Below, one piece after another: positions 60,110-64,000 of a stretch of DNA of 64,000 nucleotides. The first letter of the stretch is position 1, and each line of letters begins with the position of its first letter. Source of the DNA: Carettochelys insculpta (Eukaryota > Chordata > Testudines > Carettochelyidae); the NCBI RefSeq assembly GCF_033958435.1, contig NC_134137.1:223861501-223925500 (forward strand). The letters run 5' to 3'. Made by a program: the position numbers and the translations under genes. The notes beneath the pieces are model-generated. The model worked only from the letters and a program-made list of their open reading frames with translations. It was not told the origin of the DNA and ran no database searches.

Positions 60110-61742
60110 TCATTTGTCCAGGACAAGTGGGAGGGGGGTGAGGTGGGGTGCTCCATGGTGCAGGTGTTGGGGCAGGAGTGTGGTGGAGGAAAGGGCGGGC
60201 AGTAGGGGCCCTGGGCAGAGTTCACCCCATGGCCTCTTCATCAAAGTGGGCCCGCAGGGCCTCCCGGACCCGGGTCCCCTCGGGGTCCACCTGCCAACTG
60301 GGGCAGCAGGTGGCTGGACGTCTGCCCTGCCGGCCTCCGCAACCCAGCCCTGGAAAAAGGTGTCCCCCTTGCTCTCTACCAAATTGTGCAGGGCGCAGCA
60401 GGCACCCACAATCTGGGGGATGTTGTTGGGGCCTGCATCCAGGCGGGTCAGGAGACATCTCCAGCGTCCCTTCAGGCGGCCAAATGAGCGCTCCACCACC
60501 TGGCGCGCATGGTTCAGGCGCTGGTTGAAGCACTCCTGGCTAGCGGAGAGATGGCCCGTGTAGGGGTGCATGAGCCATGGCCGGAGGGGGTACGCCGCAT
60601 CTGCGATGACGCAGAAGGGCATGGTGGTGTCCCCCAGAGGGATCTCCCGCTGGGGGATGTAGGTCCCCGCCTCCAGCCGGCGGCACAGGCCCGAGTTCCG
60701 GAAAACCCGGGCGTCGTGGGTGCTGCCAGGCCATCCCACGTAAATGTCCTGGAAACGTCCCCGGCTGTCCACCAAGGCCTGCAGGACGACAGAATGGTAG
60801 CCCTTGCGATTGAGGTATCGTCCGCCACTGTGATGTGTGGTGCGGATGGGGATGAGAGTCCCATCCAGAGCCCCGAAGCAGTTGGGGAAGCTCAGGGTGG
60901 CAAAGGCCGCGATGGTGGCATGTGGGTCCCCCAGCCTCACGAGCCTGTGCAGGAGCATGGCGTTGATGGCACGCACAACCTGCAGAGAAAGCACATGGGA
61001 CAGCACCAATGAGGGGTGAGCAGGGTGTGCGTGGCCCTGCCCTGCCCTGCCCTGCCCTCCCCTGCCCTGGCCCCCCTGCCCTGCCCTGCCCTCCTCTGCC
61101 CTGGCCCCCCTGCCCTGCCCTGCCCTCCTCCGCCCTGGCCTCCCCTCCCCTCCTCCTCCCCTGCCCTGGCCTCCCCTGCTCTGCCCTGCCCTCCTGTGCC
61201 CGGGCCCCCCTCCCCTGCCCTGCCCTCCCCCCGTGGGTTCTCTTACCTCCATGAAGACAGCCCCGACGGTGGCCTTGCCGACACCAAACTGCTGGCCCAT
61301 GTATTGGTAGCTGTCTGGAGTGGCCAGCTTCCAGACAGCGATGCCGACCCGTTTCTGCACTGTGAGGGCACGCCGCATGGTGGTGTCCTGGTGCCTGAGT
61401 GCGGGGGTGAGCCACTGGCACAGCTCCAGAAATGTCTGCCGGCTCATCCTGAAGTTCCTGAGCCAGCGGTCGTCATCCCACTCCCCAAGCACCAGCTGCT
61501 CCCACCAGTCGGTGCTGGTGGGGTAGCTCCACAGCCGCCGGCGTGTGAGGCGGGAGCGGGGTGCGGGGTGCTGCAGGGGTAGGGGTTGAGCCCTGCTGCC
61601 CTGGGGGCATCTCCTCCTCTGGGGCAAGGAGGTGCTCAGCTGCCTCCCGCATGGCACGGAGCAGGGCAAGCCCTGCTCCTGCCGGGAGGGCTGGGTGGAC
61701 CTCTGGCTGCTGCTGCTGCTGCTGCTGCTGCTGGGGGTCGAT
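60110..61742 (-). CDS. Harbinger (HARBI1-like) DDE transposase, N-terminus damaged
   Basis: Predicted DDE nuclease that cuts at the inverted repeats of this transposon family. The frame is open from 61669 to the stop at 60110. An intron at 61246-60980 (donor GAG|GTAAGA, acceptor TCTGCAG|GTT) is 267 bp and in phase. The N-terminal part has a helix-turn-helix-like region (SRQTFLELCQWLTPAL through YMGQQFGVGKATVG). Catalytic residues: Asp in ALDGTLIP (60865-60863), Asp in STHDARVF (60715-60713) and Glu in VVERSFGRLKGRW (60493-60491); the conserved CCALHN follows. The expected start, a codon before DPQQQ, is ATC at 61742-61740 instead of ATG. The polyglutamine N-terminal frame (61742 to about 61600) is one base out of phase with the frame encoding RRRLWSYPTSTDWW. 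Both lesions suggest a non-functional or N-terminally altered protein. No earlier in-frame ATG exists. Confidence 0.85.
60980..61246 (-). other. Intron of the transposase, stop-free and divisible by three
   Basis: Flanked by GTAAGA and TCTCTGCAG. Removal joins VFMEV to VRAINAML, matching the continuous fold of the family. Length 267 is a multiple of three and the retained frame has no stop, so retention would add a Gly/Arg/Gln-rich segment of 89 residues. Confidence 0.75.
61026..61234. repeat. CCCTG-type tandem repeat within the transposase intron
   Basis: CCCTG and CCCCTG units are arrayed in a higher-order period of about 45 bp (TGCCCTGCCCTCCTCTGCCC-like). The minus (sense) strand is a run of GGGCAGGGCAGGG, a G-quadruplex motif. 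Confidence 0.85.
61707..61733 (-). repeat. (CAG)9 trinucleotide repeat coding polyglutamine
   Basis: Nine CTG on the plus strand, CAG on the minus strand, coding Gln after the DP codons of the expected transposase N terminus. The deleted copies have a shorter interrupted tract (CAGCTGCTGCAGCAGCAG). Confidence 0.85.
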
Positions 61743-61810
61743 GACTGCGGCGCCCGGGGTCTGTGTGCCTATGGCTCCTCAGACCGTGTGCTGTGCAGGC
61801 TGCGTGTGTC

Positions 61811-61830
61811 TGGGAGGGGCCCTTTAAGGG
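61811..61830 (-). promoter_or_regulatory. Candidate core promoter of the transposase
   Basis: Minus-strand CCCTTAAAGGGCCCCTCCCA lies about 70-90 bp before the expected start codon. It matches the motif before the Myb-like gene at 57652-57670, and is kept in the deleted copies at 23825, 35570 and 63670. Confidence 0.4.
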
Positions 61831-62064
61831 AGCGGCTAGCTGTTGCCCCGGAAGCGCTAGTCCGCCCGGTGACCCTGTCTGCAGCTGTGCCTGGCATCCC
61901 TATTTCGATGTGTGCTACTTGGGCGTGTAGACGTTCCCTCGCAGCACCTATTTCGATGTGGTGCTGCGCAACGTCTAAGTTGAACATCGACGTAGCCGGC
62001 CCTGGAGGACGTGTAGACGCTATTCATCGAAATAGGCTATTTCGATGTCGCTACTTCGAAATTA

Positions 62065-62100
62065 GCTACTTCGATGTAGCGTGCACATGTAGATGTAGCC
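62065..62100 (-). repeat. Right terminal inverted repeat of Harbinger element
   Basis: The reverse complement reads GGCTACATCTACATGTGCAC then GCTACATCGAAGTAGC, pairing with 57340-57375. Confidence 0.9.
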
Positions 62101-62103
62101 ATT

Positions 62104-63226
62104 GTGTTGCTTCTTGATTAGGTAGAACAAGTGCCTTTACTCCGGTAAGTTAATTAGAATTACCTCTACATAGACGTATCCTTTTCCAGTCCCTTGATTC
62201 TTAGCAAATAAAAAAAAAAAGAATCCATTTTAGCTTCTCTGGGCTGACCCTTTAATTGAACTAACATAGGTTTTGTTGCTGTTCTTTGGTTTTAAATACA
62301 GTAATTTCATACTTGCAGATTTTAATTTCTCACATGGCAACACTGTTCCGAATCTCTCTAAATCCTGAGCAGCGCAGAAAGAGAAAGTGGAACTCTGCAT
62401 CCTCCTCAGCTATGCCCCCTTCCCCCTTTCCCGAAAAAAAGTGTCAGGAATCTCACACGATGAGACCTTTGCCATAACATTGTTTTGGCTTCCTATGAGC
62501 AAGTGTGTCGCTTTGGCTATGCTAACCCTGTAATTAATCCTATTATTAAAGTTATAGTGATAGGAGATTACATATCAGTTACCCACCAATAAACCCAAAA
62601 GATTTCAAAAGAGTCTAACTGCATATACTGGACATTTATAGCAGATTGGAAGAATTGTACTTGTCCACTCACCCGTGGAGAATTTTTTAAAAATATATTA
62701 TGTTCTTATCTGCCTCCCCCTTTATCTTCATCATCAAGAATTTATACCCAGGCTGGTATTTTTATGACAGTCCCATAACGGGTTTATAGAGCTCATATCC
62801 TCTGCCTGGTTGGTTAAGCTGGTAGTAGGGAAATGACATGTAGTAATCACCACTGGCGTGTCTACAGGGACACCCATTTATAGGCCAGATGCTGCTACAA
62901 TGATTTTACTAGCTAAGAATCTGGGCCAATATATTTATGAACTAAAACAACAGCCTTAATGTTAATGCAACTTTAAGGCTGTGGTCTCCTCTGAATGGGA
63001 GCCAGGATGGGAAGATAAAACAAACTGAGATACTGTTCCTTGCTCAGCCTTTCATTTGCATATAGACAAGGGCAAGTCCCTAAATGTACAAGAATTACAA
63101 TGATACCATACCACTTTTGTGAAGTGCTTTGAGTTCAATGGATGCATGGTCAGGACTGCAGTGTCAGACTTATAGATGTGTGTAGTATAGTTAAAGTTTG
63201 ACAGTCAAGAGATGCTGCTTGGGCAT
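62104..63226. other. Intergenic sequence, nothing recognised
   Basis: AT-rich DNA between two Harbinger insertions. No gene or repeat family is recognised. Confidence 0.35.
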
Positions 63227-63229
63227 AAA

Positions 63230-63941
63230 GGCCACGTCTACACGTGCACGCTACTTCGAAGTAGCGGCGCCAACTTCGAAATAGCGCCCGTCATGGCTAC
63301 ACGTGTTGGGCGCTATTTCGAAGTTGAAATCGATGTTAAGCGGCAAGACGTCGAAGTCGCTAACCCCATGAGGGGATAGGAATAGCGCCCTACTTTGAAG
63401 CTGAACGTCGAAGTAGGGCACATGTAGACAATCCGTGTCCCGCAACATCGAAATAGCGGGGTCCGCCATGGCAGCCATCAGCTGAGGGGTTGAGAGATGC
63501 TTTCTCTCCAGCCCCTGTGGGGCTCTATGGTCACCATGTGCAGCAGCCCTTAGCCCAGGGCTTCTGGCTGCTGCTGCAGCAGCTGCGGATCCATGCTGCA
63601 TGCACAGGGTCTGCAACCAGTTGTCGGCTCTGTGGATCTTGTGTTGTTTAGTGCAACTGTGTCTGGGAGGGGCCCTTTAAGGGAGCGGCTTGCTGTTGAG
63701 TCCGCCCTGTGAAACCTGTCTGCAGCTGTTCCTGGCACCTTTATTTTGATGTGTGCTACTTTGGCGTGTAGACTTTCCCTTGCAGCGCCTATTTCGATGT
63801 CGTGCTGCCCAACGTCGAAGTTGAATGTCGACGTTGCCAGCCCTGGAGGACGTGTAGATGTTATTCATCGAAATAGAGTATTCCGATGTCGCTACATCGA
63901 AATAAGCTATTTCAATGTAGTGTGAACGTGTAGATGTAGCC
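63230..63941 (+). mobile_element. Harbinger non-autonomous element, copy 4 (712 bp)
   Basis: It begins GGCCACGTCTACACGTGCAC and ends GTAGATGTAGCC, with duplication AAA (63227-63229 and 63942-63944). Orientation matches the full-length element. Antisense it retains an ATG in the expected transposase start context, coding MDPQLLQQQPEALG before a stop: a truncated transposase N terminus. The 121-codon antisense frame (63251-63616) shared by all copies is intact. Confidence 0.87.
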
Positions 63942-64000
63942 AAACAGCCTTAACTCTGCCCCTTCCTCATATCCTTTACCATTCTCACTCAGTCTTTAAT

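Larger units (their letters stand above)
57340..62100. mobile_element. Two-gene PIF/Harbinger transposon, 4761 bp
   Basis: The element is bounded by inverted repeats and a 3-bp duplication ATT (57337-57339 and 62101-62103). It carries the two genes that define autonomous PIF/Harbinger elements: a Myb/SANT-like DNA-binding protein on the plus strand (57766-59823) and a DDE transposase on the minus strand (60110-61742). They are convergent, with about 290 bp between the stops. The interior (about 57,650-61,850) is strongly GC- and CpG-rich against AT-rich flanks. The ends are those of the deleted copies at 23385, 35315 and 63230. It is nearly complete, but the transposase start region is damaged, so it may no longer be autonomous. 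Confidence 0.92.

Noticed and set aside
60540..61421. 293-codon minus-strand frame overlapping the transposase
   Set aside because: It is the transposase read in another frame through a GC-rich tandem repeat; it has no domain of its own.
61009..61582. Pro/Cys/Leu-rich plus-strand frames over the CCCTG array
   Set aside because: These are a consequence of the tandem repeat in the transposase intron.
1..64000. A host protein-coding gene spanning the window
   Set aside because: I could not recognise any exon with conserved domain plus splice sites outside mobile elements. A gene with very long introns could still span the window unseen.

Overview
This window looks like intergenic or intronic DNA from a non-avian reptile, most likely a turtle. 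The signs are many CR1 LINE fragments in both orientations, MIR-type SINEs, several short hAT-like elements with 8-bp target duplications, a SINE-like repeat family I associate with turtles, and a PIF/Harbinger family in full-length and deleted forms. A crocodilian or other amniote cannot be excluded from sequence alone. I recognise no exon of a host gene. Apart from one transposon, the long open frames are short, repeat-derived, or unlike any family I know.

Layout. Positions 1-23,000 are AT-rich sequence with old repeats: a hAT element around a self-complementary microsatellite (78-476), an 870-bp hAT element (9223-10092), a LINE endonuclease remnant (12050-13830, minus), a long CR1-clade LINE remnant with endonuclease and reverse transcriptase motifs (14577-17050, minus), and smaller CR1 pieces. 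From 23,385 to 54,600 there are two Harbinger MITEs (23385-24066 and 35315-36024), a CR1 3' end with a 139-codon open frame (30655-31210), a decayed Ty3/gypsy or PNMA-like gag with a CCHC knuckle (32400-33235), a Tigger-like MITE with TA duplication (48987-49360), and further hAT, MIR and CR1 copies.

The last 9 kb are the most informative. A 436-bp palindromic Harbinger-like element (54861-55296) has two arms of exactly 215 bp. It lies about 2 kb before a 4.76-kb two-gene Harbinger transposon (57340-62100), and a 712-bp deleted relative follows (63230-63941). The two-gene element has ~36-bp terminal inverted repeats and an ATT duplication. It carries a two-exon Myb/SANT-like DNA-binding protein on the plus strand and a DDE transposase on the minus strand, transcribed toward each other. 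In this superfamily both proteins are needed: the Myb-like partner helps the transposase reach the nucleus and bind the ends. Here the Myb-like gene looks intact. The transposase keeps its catalytic residues but appears to have lost its start codon and gained a frameshift near its N terminus.

All five Harbinger-like insertions carry 3-bp target duplications (TAC, TGT, ATT, AAA, GAT), none of them the TWA usual for the superfamily. They share a dense lattice of TTCGA and GTCTACACG motifs, the likely binding sites that let one protein set move all of them.
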